Source of the DNA: Celeribacter naphthalenivorans
Lineage (GTDB): Bacteria; Pseudomonadota; Alphaproteobacteria; Rhodobacterales; Rhodobacteraceae
DNA length: 64,000 bases
NCBI RefSeq assembly: GCF_020524585.1
Contig: NZ_JAIVLK010000001.1
Span: forward strand, 186,001 to 250,000
Reading direction: 5' to 3'
The translations under genes and the position numbers were made by a program. Below the pieces are notes generated by a model. The model did not search any database. It had not been told where the DNA came from and saw only the letters and a program-made list of their open reading frames with translations. Positions 1 to 7,828 of the stretch are shown one piece after another. Position 1 is the first letter of the stretch. Each line of letters opens with the position of its first letter.

Positions 1-172
1 TACGTCCACGCAAAATAAGCGTCATACGCGCCACTTCGCGCGGCGTATAAAACCGTGACCGGCCTTCCTTTTCAGGCGCCAGCAACTCGATATATTCATA
101 ATAGCGCAGCGTGCGTGGGGTCACATCGAACTCGGCGCACATCTCTTTGAACGTGAGACGTTGATCGGACAT
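1..172 (-). CDS. MerR-family transcriptional regulator, C-terminus beyond the window
   Basis: Only the first 57 codons are visible, reading leftward from an ATG at 170-172 and running off the left edge. The residues form the MerR winged-helix start: 'LTFKEMCAEFDVTPRTLRYYE' at about residues 6-25 (helix-turn-helix plus the RTLRYYE signature), then the wing 'GRSRFYTPREVARM'. MerR dimers bind an inverted repeat between the -35 and -10 elements and twist the promoter when activated. A perfect inverted repeat lies 27 bp upstream at 199-217. The effector domain is outside the window, so the inducer cannot be judged. In related bacteria this kind of regulator often controls acyl-CoA or branched-chain metabolism, but that is family knowledge only. 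Confidence is high for the family, low for the target. Confidence 0.88.
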   Translation of the reverse strand, partial: MSDQRLTFKEMCAEFDVTPRTLRYYEYIELLAPEKEGRSRFYTPREVARMTLILRGR

Positions 173-198
173 GGCTTCTCTCTCCTCACGTCGCATCT

Positions 199-217
199 AA
201 ACTGATTGGTTCAGTTT
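199..217. promoter_or_regulatory. Inverted-repeat operator candidate between the MerR gene and the thioesterase gene
   Basis: AAACTGA (199-205), spacer TTGGT, TCAGTTT (211-217) form a perfect 7-bp inverted repeat with a 5-bp spacer. It lies in the divergent gap between the MerR-type gene and the thioesterase operon. The 19-bp span suits a MerR-type spacer operator, but no binding evidence exists. Confidence 0.45.
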
Positions 218-421
218 CGCAACTCAATTTCGCCGTTATGCGCGACCATAGCCATCCGCGCGGGGGCGGATCAAGCCATGTTCGGCGCACAGGTTTCCCA
301 CATGGGTTTCGTGGCGTCAGTTTGGCGCAGCTGTCCCCATTGCTCGCGATTTTCTCCTTGCAGCCAGATCGGCAGGTCACATTATAAACGCGCCCATACC
401 GCGCTCATAAAGAAGAAGATC

Positions 422-850
422 ATGCCCGCCGACCGCACAGAAATCGCCCGCCAATTCATCGCGAGCCTGCCGCATTGCGAGGCGCTGGGCATGGTTCTGA
501 CGACCATCGGCGCGGGCGAGGCCGAGATTTACATGCCCTATTCGGAAAAGCTGATCGGGGACCCGGAAAGCGGCGTGATCCATGGCGGCGCCGTTTCGGC
601 CCTGATGGACACCTGTGCTGGGGCGTCGGTGATGAGTCATCCGAACGCAGGGCTTGCGACCGCCACACTCGATCTCAGAATCGACTATATGCGTGCGGCG
701 AAACCCGGCGCGACGATCACCGCCCATGCGATTTGCTATCACATGACGCGTGCCGTGGGATTCGTGCGGGTCTCCGCCACAGATGGCACCTCCGACGTGC
801 CGGTCGCCGCCGCCACGGGCGCCTTTACCGTCGAAAGGGGCAACTCATGA
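422..850 (+). CDS. PaaI-type hotdog-fold thioesterase
   Basis: Encodes 142 residues of a single hotdog domain. The PaaI-type active-site helix is visible: 'GVIHGGAVSALMDTCAG' at about residues 51-67, with HGG at 54-56 and an acidic residue at 63. Proteins of this family hydrolyse acyl-CoA or aryl-CoA thioesters in the cytoplasm; the substrate here is unknown. The ATG at 422 was chosen because the hotdog domain begins right after it, follows the purine-rich AAGAAGAAG, and leaves out an unconserved N-terminal extension. The stop overlaps the next start (ATGA), so it is translationally coupled to a second thioesterase and a MATE exporter. Confidence 0.85.
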   Translation: MPADRTEIARQFIASLPHCEALGMVLTTIGAGEAEIYMPYSEKLIGDPESGVIHGGAVSALMDTCAGASVMSHPNAGLATATLDLRIDYMRAAKPGATITAHAICYHMTRAVGFVRVSATDGTSDVPVAAATGAFTVERGNS

Positions 851-1359
851 GCCGCGCCAAACCCGAACCGATTCAGGTCGTCAAAGAACGCCGTGATGCC
901 GCGCTTTCTGCCCTGGTGGCGCGCGTGCCTTATATCTCTTTCATGGGCTTCGAGTTTGAACGCCGCGGCGATGAGCTGACCGCGGTGATGCCCTATCGCC
1001 CCGATTTGATCGGCAATCCGGCGCTGCCCGCGCTGCATGGCGGGGCCTTGGCAGCCTTTCTTGAAGTCACCGCTTTGATTACGCTGAGCTGGTCGATGGT
1101 CTGGCCGAAGATCGAAGCGGGCGAGACCGTGGATGTCCTGCCGAAATTCCCGAAAACCATTGATCTGACAGTGGATTACCTGCGCTCCGGTCTGCCGCGC
1201 GATGCCTACGCCCGCGCCGAGATCACCCGCGCCGGGCGGCGTTATGCCTCGGTGCAGGTCGAAGCCTGGCAAGACAACCGCGCGCGTCCGACCGTGCATG
1301 CGACGGGGCATTTCCTGATGCCTGTCCTGATGCCGGACAATCGCACGTCCAATGACTGA
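847..1359 (+). CDS. Second PaaI-type hotdog thioesterase, paralogue of the preceding gene
   Basis: Encodes 170 residues in the hotdog fold. The active-site stretch 'LPALHGGALAAFLEVTA' sits at about residues 60-76, with HGG at 64-66 and Glu73 where the upstream paralogue has Asp63. The start overlaps the previous stop by 4 bp and its own stop overlaps the MATE start, so the three genes form one tight operon. Adjacent divergent paralogues with Asp and Glu variants might act as a heteromer or on different acyl-CoAs; that is inference. The substrate is not predictable from sequence. Confidence 0.82.
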   Translation: MSRAKPEPIQVVKERRDAALSALVARVPYISFMGFEFERRGDELTAVMPYRPDLIGNPALPALHGGALAAFLEVTALITLSWSMVWPKIEAGETVDVLPKFPKTIDLTVDYLRSGLPRDAYARAEITRAGRRYASVQVEAWQDNRARPTVHATGHFLMPVLMPDNRTSND

Positions 1360-2668
1360 AGCGCTGCCTCTGACCCATCGGCGGGTCCTGAAAATCGCGC
1401 TGCCCATTGTTTTGTCCAACGCCACCGTGCCCATCTTGGGCGCGGTCGACACCGGCGTCGTGGGGCAAATGGGGGAGGCGGCGCCCATCGGCGCTGTCGG
1501 GCTTGGCGCGATCATTCTGGCCTCTCTTTACTGGGTCTTCGGCTTTCTGCGCATGGGCACGACCGGCATGGTCAGTCAGGCGCGGGGCGCTGGCGACACC
1601 GGCGAGGTGGCCGCGCTTTTGACCCGCGCGCTGATGATCGGCGTCCTCGGCGGCGGGCTTTTGATCCTCTTTCAAGCGCCGCTCCTCTGGGCGGCGTTTC
1701 AAGTGGCGCCGGCGTCCGATGAGGTCGAAAGCCTCGCCCGCAGTTACATCGGCATCCGCATCTGGTCCGCGCCGTTTAACATCGCGGTTTTTGGCCTCAC
1801 CGGCTGGCTCATCGCACAAGAGCGCACGACCGGGGTCCTGCTGTTGCAACTCTGGATGAACGGTCTCAACATTGGGCTCGATCTCTGGTTCGTGCTTGGG
1901 CTGGGCTGGGGCGTCGAAGGCGTGGCGATTGCGACCGTGCTGGCCGAGGTCTCCGGTGCGGGGTTTGGCCTCTGGCTCTGTCGCGATGCCTTCAAAACCA
2001 CGCTCTGGCGCGATTGGGCGCAGGTCTTCGACGGGGCGCGGCTCATGCATATGCTGCGGGTCAACACGGATATTCTGATCCGCTCCGTTCTGCTGTTGGG
2101 CATCATGGTGAGCTTTACCTTTTTCGGCGCGGGTTTCGGCGATCTGACGCTGGCCTCGAACCAGATTCTGATGCAATTCATCGAGATCACCGCCTATGCG
2201 CTCGACGGTTTTGCCTTTGCCGCCGAGGCCATTGTCGGCAATGCCTTGGGCGCGCGGTCGCGCATGGCGCTGCGCCGAGGCGCGGTTTTGGCGTCCTTTT
2301 GGGGGCTGATCGTGTCCGCTTTGCTGGCGTTGGGATTTGCCGTCTTGGGCGGCACGATCATCGACGTGATGACCACCGCGCCCGATGTGCGCACGGAGGC
2401 GCGCACCTATCTGCCGTGGATGGTGGCGGGGCCTTTGTTGGGGCTGGCGGCCTGGATGCTCGACGGAATTTTCATCGGCGCGACGCGCACCCGCGACATG
2501 CGCAACATGATGGTGCTGTCGCTTTTGGTCTATCTGGCAGCGGTGGCCGTGTTGATCCCGCTTTGGGGCAATCACGGGCTTTGGGCGGCGCTGATGATCA
2601 GCTACATCGCCCGCGGCGCGACGCTGTTTGCGAAATATCCGGGGCTGGAGCGGAGTGCCGAGGTCTGA
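1352..2668 (+). CDS. MATE-family efflux transporter (DinF-like)
   Basis: Encodes 438 residues, typical of MATE antiporters, with about twelve hydrophobic segments across the whole length. The N-terminus 'LPIVLSNATVPILGAVDTGVVG' is a classic MATE TM1 signature, and the glycine- and alanine-rich second half repeats the fold ('FAFAAEAIVGNALGARSR'). Members export organic cations or drugs in exchange for Na+ or H+ across the inner membrane. The ATG overlaps the upstream thioesterase stop by 8 bp, so co-translation is likely. The DinF subfamily is favoured by the short N-terminus. Substrate unknown. Confidence 0.9.
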   Translation: MTEALPLTHRRVLKIALPIVLSNATVPILGAVDTGVVGQMGEAAPIGAVGLGAIILASLYWVFGFLRMGTTGMVSQARGAGDTGEVAALLTRALMIGVLGGGLLILFQAPLLWAAFQVAPASDEVESLARSYIGIRIWSAPFNIAVFGLTGWLIAQERTTGVLLLQLWMNGLNIGLDLWFVLGLGWGVEGVAIATVLAEVSGAGFGLWLCRDAFKTTLWRDWAQVFDGARLMHMLRVNTDILIRSVLLLGIMVSFTFFGAGFGDLTLASNQILMQFIEITAYALDGFAFAAEAIVGNALGARSRMALRRGAVLASFWGLIVSALLALGFAVLGGTIIDVMTTAPDVRTEARTYLPWMVAGPLLGLAAWMLDGIFIGATRTRDMRNMMVLSLLVYLAAVAVLIPLWGNHGLWAALMISYIARGATLFAKYPGLERSAEV

Positions 2669-2695
2669 TTTGAGTATTTGGGCAGCAAAGGAAAC
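2669..2695. repeat. Short dispersed intergenic element, copy 1
   Basis: Directly after the MATE stop lies TTTGAGTATTTG, followed by a GC spacer and CAAAGGAAACG. An almost identical element occurs at 9226-9252 after the DUF2892 terminator. Both begin right after the 3' end of a plus-strand gene, suggesting a small repeated 3'-end sequence. Confidence 0.4.
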
Positions 2696-2701
2696 GGCGA
2701 C

Positions 2702-3775
2702 TTAGAGCCAGTCGCCGCGTCCTGTGCCCACTGCCTCCGAGACGTGGTCGAAACCGTCTTTCGCCAGCAAGTCGTCGAGGCCGCGCGCGATGCGAGGGGC
2801 GAGCGAGAGGCCTTGGTAAACCATCGCGGAATAGAGTTGGACCAAAGAGGCGCCCGCGCGGATTTTCGCATAGGCATCGAGCGCCGAAGAGATGCCGCCA
2901 ACGCCGATGAGCGGCACGTCGTCGCCCAGTTCGCGGGAGAGCGTTGCGAGCACGCGCGTGGACTTTTCGAACAATGGACGCCCGGAAAGCCCGCCTGCTT
3001 CGCCTTTATGTGCAGATTTCAAACCTTCGCGCGACAGCGTGGTGTTGGTGGCGATGACGCCGTCGATGCCGGACTTGCGGGCGACTTCAGCGATTTCCTG
3101 AAGCTCTGTCAGCTCAAGATCGGGGGCGATTTTAAGCAAAACCGGCACGGCACGTTTCAGGCCCTTGCGGGCGTCGAGCACACCGGCCAAGAGCGCTTCG
3201 AGCGCTTCGGCACCTTGCAGGTCACGCAGCTTCTCGGTGTTGGGACTCGAGACATTGACCGTCGCGAAATCGATGAAATTGCCGCAATGCGCCAGCACCT
3301 TGGCGAAATCTGCGGCGCGGTCTTCGCTATCTTTGTTGGCGCCGAGGTTGAGGCCGACGGGGATGTCCGTGCTGTGATGCGAATGACGGCTGCGGGCGAG
3401 GCGGTTGGCGATCTCTTCCATGCCATCATTGTTGAACCCGAAACGGTTGATCACGGCGTGATCTTCGCTCAGGCGAAACAGGCGCGGTTTCGGGTTGCCG
3501 GGCTGCGGATGCGGGGTCGCGGCGCCCAGTTCGATAAAGCCAAAACCCGCGCGCGACAGTTGCGGAATGGCCTCGGCGTTCTTGTCGAAGCCTGCGGCGA
3601 GGCCGACGGGGTTTGGCATTTCGATCCCGGCGAAGGTGGTTTTGAGTCGAGCCGACGTCACGGGGCCGGGCAGGGGCGCAAGCCCCGCACGCAGCGCGGA
3701 GAGCGACAGTTTGTGAGACTTCTCCGGGTCGAAGCTGCGCAGGACCATCATGCCAAATTGTTCGAAAATAGACAT
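2702..3775 (-). CDS. pyrD: Dihydroorotate dehydrogenase (quinone), class 2
   Basis: Encodes 357 residues. Oxidises dihydroorotate to orotate and reduces the quinone pool, the fourth step of pyrimidine synthesis, at the inner face of the membrane. The class 2 hallmark N-terminal helix before the barrel is present (residues about 1-40), followed by FMN-barrel motifs '[14 protein letters not shown]' (about 54-67), '[22 protein letters not shown]' (about 77-98), '[10 protein letters not shown]', 'VNVSSPNT' and 'GVGGISS'. The class 2 catalytic Ser lies in the NVSSPNT region. It follows the DUF952 gene by 17 bp on the same strand. AGGAG precedes the ATG. Confidence 0.96.
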   Translation of the reverse strand: MSIFEQFGMMVLRSFDPEKSHKLSLSALRAGLAPLPGPVTSARLKTTFAGIEMPNPVGLAAGFDKNAEAIPQLSRAGFGFIELGAATPHPQPGNPKPRLFRLSEDHAVINRFGFNNDGMEEIANRLARSRHSHHSTDIPVGLNLGANKDSEDRAADFAKVLAHCGNFIDFATVNVSSPNTEKLRDLQGAEALEALLAGVLDARKGLKRAVPVLLKIAPDLELTELQEIAEVARKSGIDGVIATNTTLSREGLKSAHKGEAGGLSGRPLFEKSTRVLATLSRELGDDVPLIGVGGISSALDAYAKIRAGASLVQLYSAMVYQGLSLAPRIARGLDDLLAKDGFDHVSEAVGTGRGDWL

Positions 3776-3792
3776 TTGCGGCTCCTAGGGGC

Positions 3793-4128
3793 TCAGGACA
3801 GATCGGGGAAGATATGGCCCTCGGGGCCAAGCGGCAGGGGGGTGACCCAGAGGATGTCCTCCATGGTCAGCGCCCGATAGAGATGCGGAAACAAAGCTCC
3901 GCCACGCGAAGGCTCCCATTTGAGATGGGGTGCCAGCGCGTCGCTCTCGAGTGCGAGAAGATGCAGGTCCTCTTCGCCGGCGAACCATTTCGCGGCGGTC
4001 TCGGCGACCTGATCTTTGGTGGAGAAATGGACATAGCCATCGGCGAGATCCACGGGGGCGCCGAGGGTCTCGCCAGCGGTTTGCATTGCCGCCCACTCGG
4101 GGGCACGGAAGATTTTGTAAATCAGCAT
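3793..4128 (-). CDS. DUF952 family protein
   Basis: Encodes 111 residues beginning 'MLIYKIFRAPEWAAM', the characteristic start of DUF952 proteins. Other family marks are 'DGYVHFSTKDQVAETA' (about 34-49) and the C-terminal 'FPHLYRALTMEDILWV'. Related proteins have a glutathione-S-transferase-like or ADP-ribosyltransferase-like fold, but the biochemical function is not established. It sits 17 bp upstream of pyrD in the same direction, a placement that suggests co-transcription. The ATG at 4126-4128 is chosen because the domain begins at residue 1. Confidence 0.85.
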   Translation of the reverse strand: MLIYKIFRAPEWAAMQTAGETLGAPVDLADGYVHFSTKDQVAETAAKWFAGEEDLHLLALESDALAPHLKWEPSRGGALFPHLYRALTMEDILWVTPLPLGPEGHIFPDLS

Positions 4129-4199
4129 GGTTTCCAGATGCCAGTGCGGCGCGGCGCGGTCAATGACACTTTCACGCAGAGGCGAAAATGCCGCGTGGA

Positions 4200-4442
4200 T
4201 CAGAGCCAGCGGTGGCAGTGTTTGTGGATGGCCGGAATGATGACGAAGACCATCGAGCCAACGATCATCGGCACCATGACGAGGTTGCGTTGCCAGATGT
4301 GCCATTCGGAGGTGAAGGGGGTGAGCGCGTAGATCACAGCGGTGACCAGAGGATAAACGCCCATAAAGACGAAGAAGCTGAAACGTAGGCGGTTGGGTTT
4401 TCTGGGGGGTGTTTGGGGCAGGGTGGCGGAGGATGCAGACAT
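4200..4442 (-). CDS. DUF2798 small membrane protein
   Basis: Encodes 80 residues. After a Pro/Arg-rich cytosolic start come two hydrophobic helices: 'FSFFVFMGVYPLVTAVIYAL' at about residues 22-41 and 'LVMVPMIVGSMVFVIIPAI' at about 54-72. This two-helix pattern with 'PLVT' and 'R(N)xVMVP' matches DUF2798. Function is unknown. It is divergent from a TetR-type regulator 77 bp away, the usual arrangement for a TetR-repressed gene. Confidence 0.75.
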   Translation of the reverse strand: MSASSATLPQTPPRKPNRLRFSFFVFMGVYPLVTAVIYALTPFTSEWHIWQRNLVMVPMIVGSMVFVIIPAIHKHCHRWL

Positions 4443-4486
4443 GTGGTAGCTCCAAAGAGAACGGTGCGTTTCGTTTGTCTTATATG

Positions 4487-4497
4487 AACGATCCGTT
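4487..4497. promoter_or_regulatory. Possible TetR operator in the DUF2798/TetR gap
   Basis: AACG-ATC-CGTT (4487-4497) is a short inverted repeat centred between the two divergent starts, flanked by the loosely symmetric ATATG and GATATG. The arms are only 4 bp, so this is a suggestion rather than a call. Confidence 0.25.
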
Positions 4498-4519
4498 TTG
4501 ATATGTAAAGGATCAGCTT

Positions 4520-5176
4520 GTGACAAATCCTGTGGCAAATCGCACAGCCCCCTCTGCGGAGGCGATGGGTGGAGAGGGGAAAACGTCTCGGCCTCAACGG
4601 CGCTCCATCGGCGCGCGCCGTAATCCGGCGACGGAAGAGGCGATTCTGGACGCGGCCGAGGCGCTTTTGGTCGAGAAGGGGGTGAAAGGGCTGACCATGG
4701 AGGCGGTGGCCAAACGCGCCCGCGCGGGCAAGGCGACGCTTTATAAATGGTGGCCGTCGCGGGGCGCCTTGTTGGTGGCGGTCTATGAGCGCGCCAAGGG
4801 CACATATCATCACGAGGACAAAGGCACATTGATCGCTTCGATCACCGCGTTCTTCCGTTTCGTTTTTACCCATTGGCAGACCCCGAAAGGCCAGACCTTC
4901 GCGCTGATCATCGCGGAGGCGCAGTGCAATGCCGATGTCGCCGAAGCTCTGGAGCACTATCGCCTCGAGAGGCTGGAGGCCTTGAGCGCGGTGGTCGACA
5001 GCGCGGTCGCGCGCGGCGAGGTCAAACCCGGTGTGACGGCGAAAGCCCTAGCGGAGACGATTATGGCGGCGGCCTGGATGCGGCTTTTGACCGGGCGGCT
5101 CGAGACCGATCCTGCGATCTTGGCGCAGGAGGTGCTGGGGGGGTGCCTGGACGGGCAGGACGTCGAAAAAGGATGA
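4520..5176 (+). CDS. TetR/AcrR-family transcriptional regulator
   Basis: Encodes up to 218 residues from a GTG start; an in-frame ATG at 4565 gives a protein 15 residues shorter. The N-terminal TetR domain is clear: 'ATEEAILDAAEALLVEKGVKGLTMEAVAKRARAGKATLYKWWPSRGALL' spans about residues 37-85, including the recognition helix 'AGKATLYKWW'. The C-terminal half is a helical ligand-binding domain of the TetR_C type. It probably represses the divergent DUF2798 gene and itself. The ligand is unknown. Confidence 0.9.
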   Translation: MTNPVANRTAPSAEAMGGEGKTSRPQRRSIGARRNPATEEAILDAAEALLVEKGVKGLTMEAVAKRARAGKATLYKWWPSRGALLVAVYERAKGTYHHEDKGTLIASITAFFRFVFTHWQTPKGQTFALIIAEAQCNADVAEALEHYRLERLEALSAVVDSAVARGEVKPGVTAKALAETIMAAAWMRLLTGRLETDPAILAQEVLGGCLDGQDVEKG

Positions 5177-5181
5177 TCTGC

Positions 5182-5210
5182 CTGTCATTGCATCGTTACA
5201 TTTCCGTTAC
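5182..5210 (+). promoter_or_regulatory. Pho-box-like array of three 11-bp-spaced half sites
   Basis: CTGTCAT (5182-5188), TCGTTAC (5193-5199) and CCGTTAC (5204-5210) start exactly 11 bp apart and share the GTYAY core. PhoB boxes are direct repeats of CTGTCAT-type heptamers with 11-bp periodicity. The first unit is a perfect match; the second and third are degenerate. The array is about 95 bp upstream of a periplasmic 5'-nucleotidase, a typical phosphate-scavenging gene. Confidence 0.45.
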
Positions 5211-5303
5211 GTTGCGAATGTAGCCAAAACCCGGAACAGGGCTTTGACTCTTTGATAAACTTTGGTCAGGCTCAGGGTCATCTAGTTTAACAGGGGGCAA
5301 GAT

Positions 5304-6866
5304 ATGCTCAAAAAAGTTCTCACCACCACCGCTGCAATGGCTCTGATGGCCGGAGCTGCGCATGCCGAATATACGCTGCACATTCTTCATACCAACGATT
5401 TGCACAGCCGAATCGAACCGATTACGAAATACGACAACACCTGCCCCGAAGAAGACAACGCGGCGGGCGAATGCTTTGGCGGCTATGCCCGTCTGGCCAC
5501 GAAAGTTGCCGAGATGCGCGCGGAGCTCGACGGTGAGAACGTGCTTCTGCTCGACGCAGGCGACCAGTACCAGGGCTCGCTGATGTACACGACCTACAAG
5601 GGCGATGTCGAAGCCGAGATGATGGAAAAGATCGGCTATGACGTGATGGCGCTGGGCAACCACGAATTCGACGATGGCCCGGACGGCACGCTCAAACTGA
5701 TCGAAAACGTGTCCTTCCCGGTGATCTCCGGCAACCTCGACGTATCGCAATCCAACATTCTGGCCGATAAGGTGAAAAACCATGTCGTGCTTGAGGTGGG
5801 CGGCGAAAAGATCGGCATCATCTCCGCGCTGGCCGTGGACACGCCGGAGACCTCCAGCCCCGGTCCGAATGTGATCTTCCAGGACGAAGCCGATAGCCTT
5901 GCCGCCGATGTGGCCGCACTTGAGGCCGAAGGTGTGACCAAGATCATCGCGCTGACCCACGTCGGCGTGAACAAGGATCTGTCGCTGGCGGAAGAGGTCG
6001 CGGGCATCGACGTTGTGGTCGGCGGTCACTCCCACACGCTGTTCTCCAACGAGATCGAAGGCGCCATGGCGTACCCCACGATGGTGGGCGAGGTCCCGGT
6101 GGTCTCCGCCTATGCCTATTCGAAATACCTCGGTCACCTCGTGCTGACCTTTGATGACGAGGGCACGCTGATCTCCGCGACGGGCGAGCCGATCCTGCTC
6201 GACGCCTCCGTGGCCGAAGACGAAAGCATCAAATCCCGCGTCGCCGAACTGGCCGGGCCGATCAACGAACTGAAAGCCACGGTCGTGGCCGAAGCCTCCG
6301 CCGACATCGACGGCTCGCGCGAAACCTGCCGCGCTGTGGAATGCCCGATGGGCAACCTCGTGGCCGACGCCATGCTGGAGCGCGTGAAAGACCAAGGTGT
6401 CGAGATCGCGATCCAGAACGGCGGTGGCCTGCGGGCTTCCATTCAGGGCGGTCAGGTGACCATGGGCGATGTGCTCACGGTGCTGCCGTTCCAGAACACG
6501 CTCTCCACCTTCGAAGTGACCGGCGAAACCATTGTCGCGGCGCTTGAAAACGGCGTCTCCGAGATGGCCGATGGCGCGGGCCGTTTCCCGCAGGTGGCGG
6601 GCATGTCCTACACCGTTGACCCCTCCGCCGAGGTGGGTGCCCGCATTTCCGACGTGATGGTCGGCGGCGCGCCGATCGAGATGGATAAGGTCTATGGCGT
6701 GGCGTCCAACAACTACGTCCGCAATGGCGGTGACGGGTACAAAATGTTCACGAGCGCTGAGAATGCCTATGACTTCGGCCCCGATGTGGCCGATGTTCTG
6801 GCCGATTACCTGATCGAAAACGCGCCCTACACGCCCTACACGGACGGCCGCATCACCGTGAAGTAA
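5304..6866 (+). CDS. Periplasmic bifunctional metallophosphatase/5'-nucleotidase (UshA-like)
   Basis: Encodes 520 residues. A Sec signal peptide (about residues 1-22, cleavage after AHA) sends it to the periplasm. The N-terminal calcineurin-like domain carries metal ligands in 'LHILHTNDLHSRIEP' (about 26-40), 'LLLDAGDQYQGSL', 'ALGNHEFDDG' and 'THVGVN...GGHSHT'. The C-terminal 5_nucleotid_C domain shows 'MGNLVADAML', 'IQNGGGLRASI', 'LPFQNTL' and 'YVRNGGDGYKMF', the nucleoside-binding elements. It dephosphorylates extracellular nucleotides so that phosphate and nucleoside can be taken up. A Pho-box-like array lies upstream and a terminator follows. AGGGGGCAAG supplies the ribosome site. Confidence 0.93.
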   Translation: MLKKVLTTTAAMALMAGAAHAEYTLHILHTNDLHSRIEPITKYDNTCPEEDNAAGECFGGYARLATKVAEMRAELDGENVLLLDAGDQYQGSLMYTTYKGDVEAEMMEKIGYDVMALGNHEFDDGPDGTLKLIENVSFPVISGNLDVSQSNILADKVKNHVVLEVGGEKIGIISALAVDTPETSSPGPNVIFQDEADSLAADVAALEAEGVTKIIALTHVGVNKDLSLAEEVAGIDVVVGGHSHTLFSNEIEGAMAYPTMVGEVPVVSAYAYSKYLGHLVLTFDDEGTLISATGEPILLDASVAEDESIKSRVAELAGPINELKATVVAEASADIDGSRETCRAVECPMGNLVADAMLERVKDQGVEIAIQNGGGLRASIQGGQVTMGDVLTVLPFQNTLSTFEVTGETIVAALENGVSEMADGAGRFPQVAGMSYTVDPSAEVGARISDVMVGGAPIEMDKVYGVASNNYVRNGGDGYKMFTSAENAYDFGPDVADVLADYLIENAPYTPYTDGRITVK

Positions 6867-6893
6867 ATCGCGGTTCGACCTAGACAAACCAAG

Positions 6894-6923
6894 AAGCCCT
6901 CGCGATCATGCGGGGGCTTTTTT
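6894..6923 (+). terminator. Intrinsic terminator after the 5'-nucleotidase gene
   Basis: AAGCCCTCGC-GATCAT-GCGGGGGCTT forms a stem with one G-T wobble, followed by TTTTTT. It ends just 15 bases before the GFA gene start, so the GFA gene either has its own promoter or depends on read-through. Confidence 0.8.
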
Positions 6924-6938
6924 GTTGGAGGACGGATC

Positions 6939-7400
6939 ATGCACGGGCGCTGCACATGTGGTGAGGTGGAATTCGAGGTCACGGCCTCGCCAATGATCGT
7001 GCATTGCTGTCACTGCAGCTGGTGTCAGCGCGAGACGGGATCGGCTTTTGCGCTCAATGCCTATCTTGAGACCTCTGAAATCAAGGTGACGAAAGGCGCG
7101 CCGGACATGGTTTTGACGCCCTCGAATTCGGGCCATGGCCAGAGCATCGCGCGCTGTCCGACCTGCAAAGTCGCGCTCTGGTCGCATTACGCGGGCTCAG
7201 GCGAGGTGTTTGCCTTTGTCCGTTGCGGCACGCTGGAAGAGCGCGCCGAGATCGTGCCGGATGTGCATATCTTCACCTCCACGAAATTGCCCTGGGTCGT
7301 GTTGCCCGACGGCGCGCAGGTGTTTGAAGGCTTCTATAAGCCGAAAGAGGTTTGGTCTGAGGCCAGCCTTGCGCGGTTCAAGGCCGCGAAAGGGGCTTAG
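6939..7400 (+). CDS. GFA-family protein (glutathione-dependent formaldehyde-activating enzyme-like)
   Basis: Encodes 153 residues with the GFA zinc-binding pattern: 'GRCTCGEVEFEV' (C5, C7), 'CHCSWCQRETGSAF' (about 24-37, with C26 and C29) and 'ARCPTCKVALW' (about 70-80). These cysteines bind two zinc ions. The founding member was proposed to form S-hydroxymethyl-glutathione, but the true role of most members is unknown. GGAGG lies 8 bases before the ATG. The next gene starts at the base after its stop, so the two are coupled. Confidence 0.9.
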   Translation: MHGRCTCGEVEFEVTASPMIVHCCHCSWCQRETGSAFALNAYLETSEIKVTKGAPDMVLTPSNSGHGQSIARCPTCKVALWSHYAGSGEVFAFVRCGTLEERAEIVPDVHIFTSTKLPWVVLPDGAQVFEGFYKPKEVWSEASLARFKAAKGA

Positions 7401-7706
7401 ATGGATCACCCGCTCATCGATTTGATCAATCAGAAAATCGCAGAGGCCGAGCGCGACGGCGCTTTCGACAATCTGCCGGGTGCGGGCAAGCCTTTGCCTG
7501 AGGAAGACGACCCGGAGAACGCGCTTCTCAATCGGGTGATCAAGGAAAACGGCGGCGTGCCGGAGTTTGTTATCCTGTCGCGGGAGTTGGAGAAGCTGCG
7601 TGAGGAACTGCGCGAGACCGGGGACCGGACGCGGCGCACCGAGATCATGAAAGAGATGTCGATGATGGATGCCAAGATTGATCTGGCGCGCAAGGCGCAT
7701 CGCTGA
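7401..7706 (+). CDS. DUF1992 domain protein (DnaJ subfamily C member 28-like)
   Basis: Encodes 101 residues forming only the DUF1992 domain: 'LIDLINQKIAEAERDGAFDNLPGAGKPLPEEDDPE' (about 5-39) is the highly conserved core, with the 'F(D)NLPG.GKPL' motif, followed by a charged, probably coiled-coil C-terminus. In eukaryotes this domain is found in DNAJC28, but no J domain exists here and the function in bacteria is unknown. The ATG follows the GFA stop with no spacer. Confidence 0.87.
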   Translation: MDHPLIDLINQKIAEAERDGAFDNLPGAGKPLPEEDDPENALLNRVIKENGGVPEFVILSRELEKLREELRETGDRTRRTEIMKEMSMMDAKIDLARKAHR

Positions 7707-7828
7707 GGGGGGGGGCTGTTGCGCCAGTCTTGTTCTGAGCTTGTCATCGGAACACCAGGCGTCAGTTTTCGCGCCTCACCGATACGATCCGCTCTGGCCC
7801 CCGCCATCTGAGCGGGTAAAATACGCTT

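Noticed and set aside
7737-7760. Possible LexA box (GTTC-N7-GTCA) upstream of yedK
   Set aside because: Only one half fits the alphaproteobacterial GTTC-N7-GTTC pattern; the second half has two mismatches.
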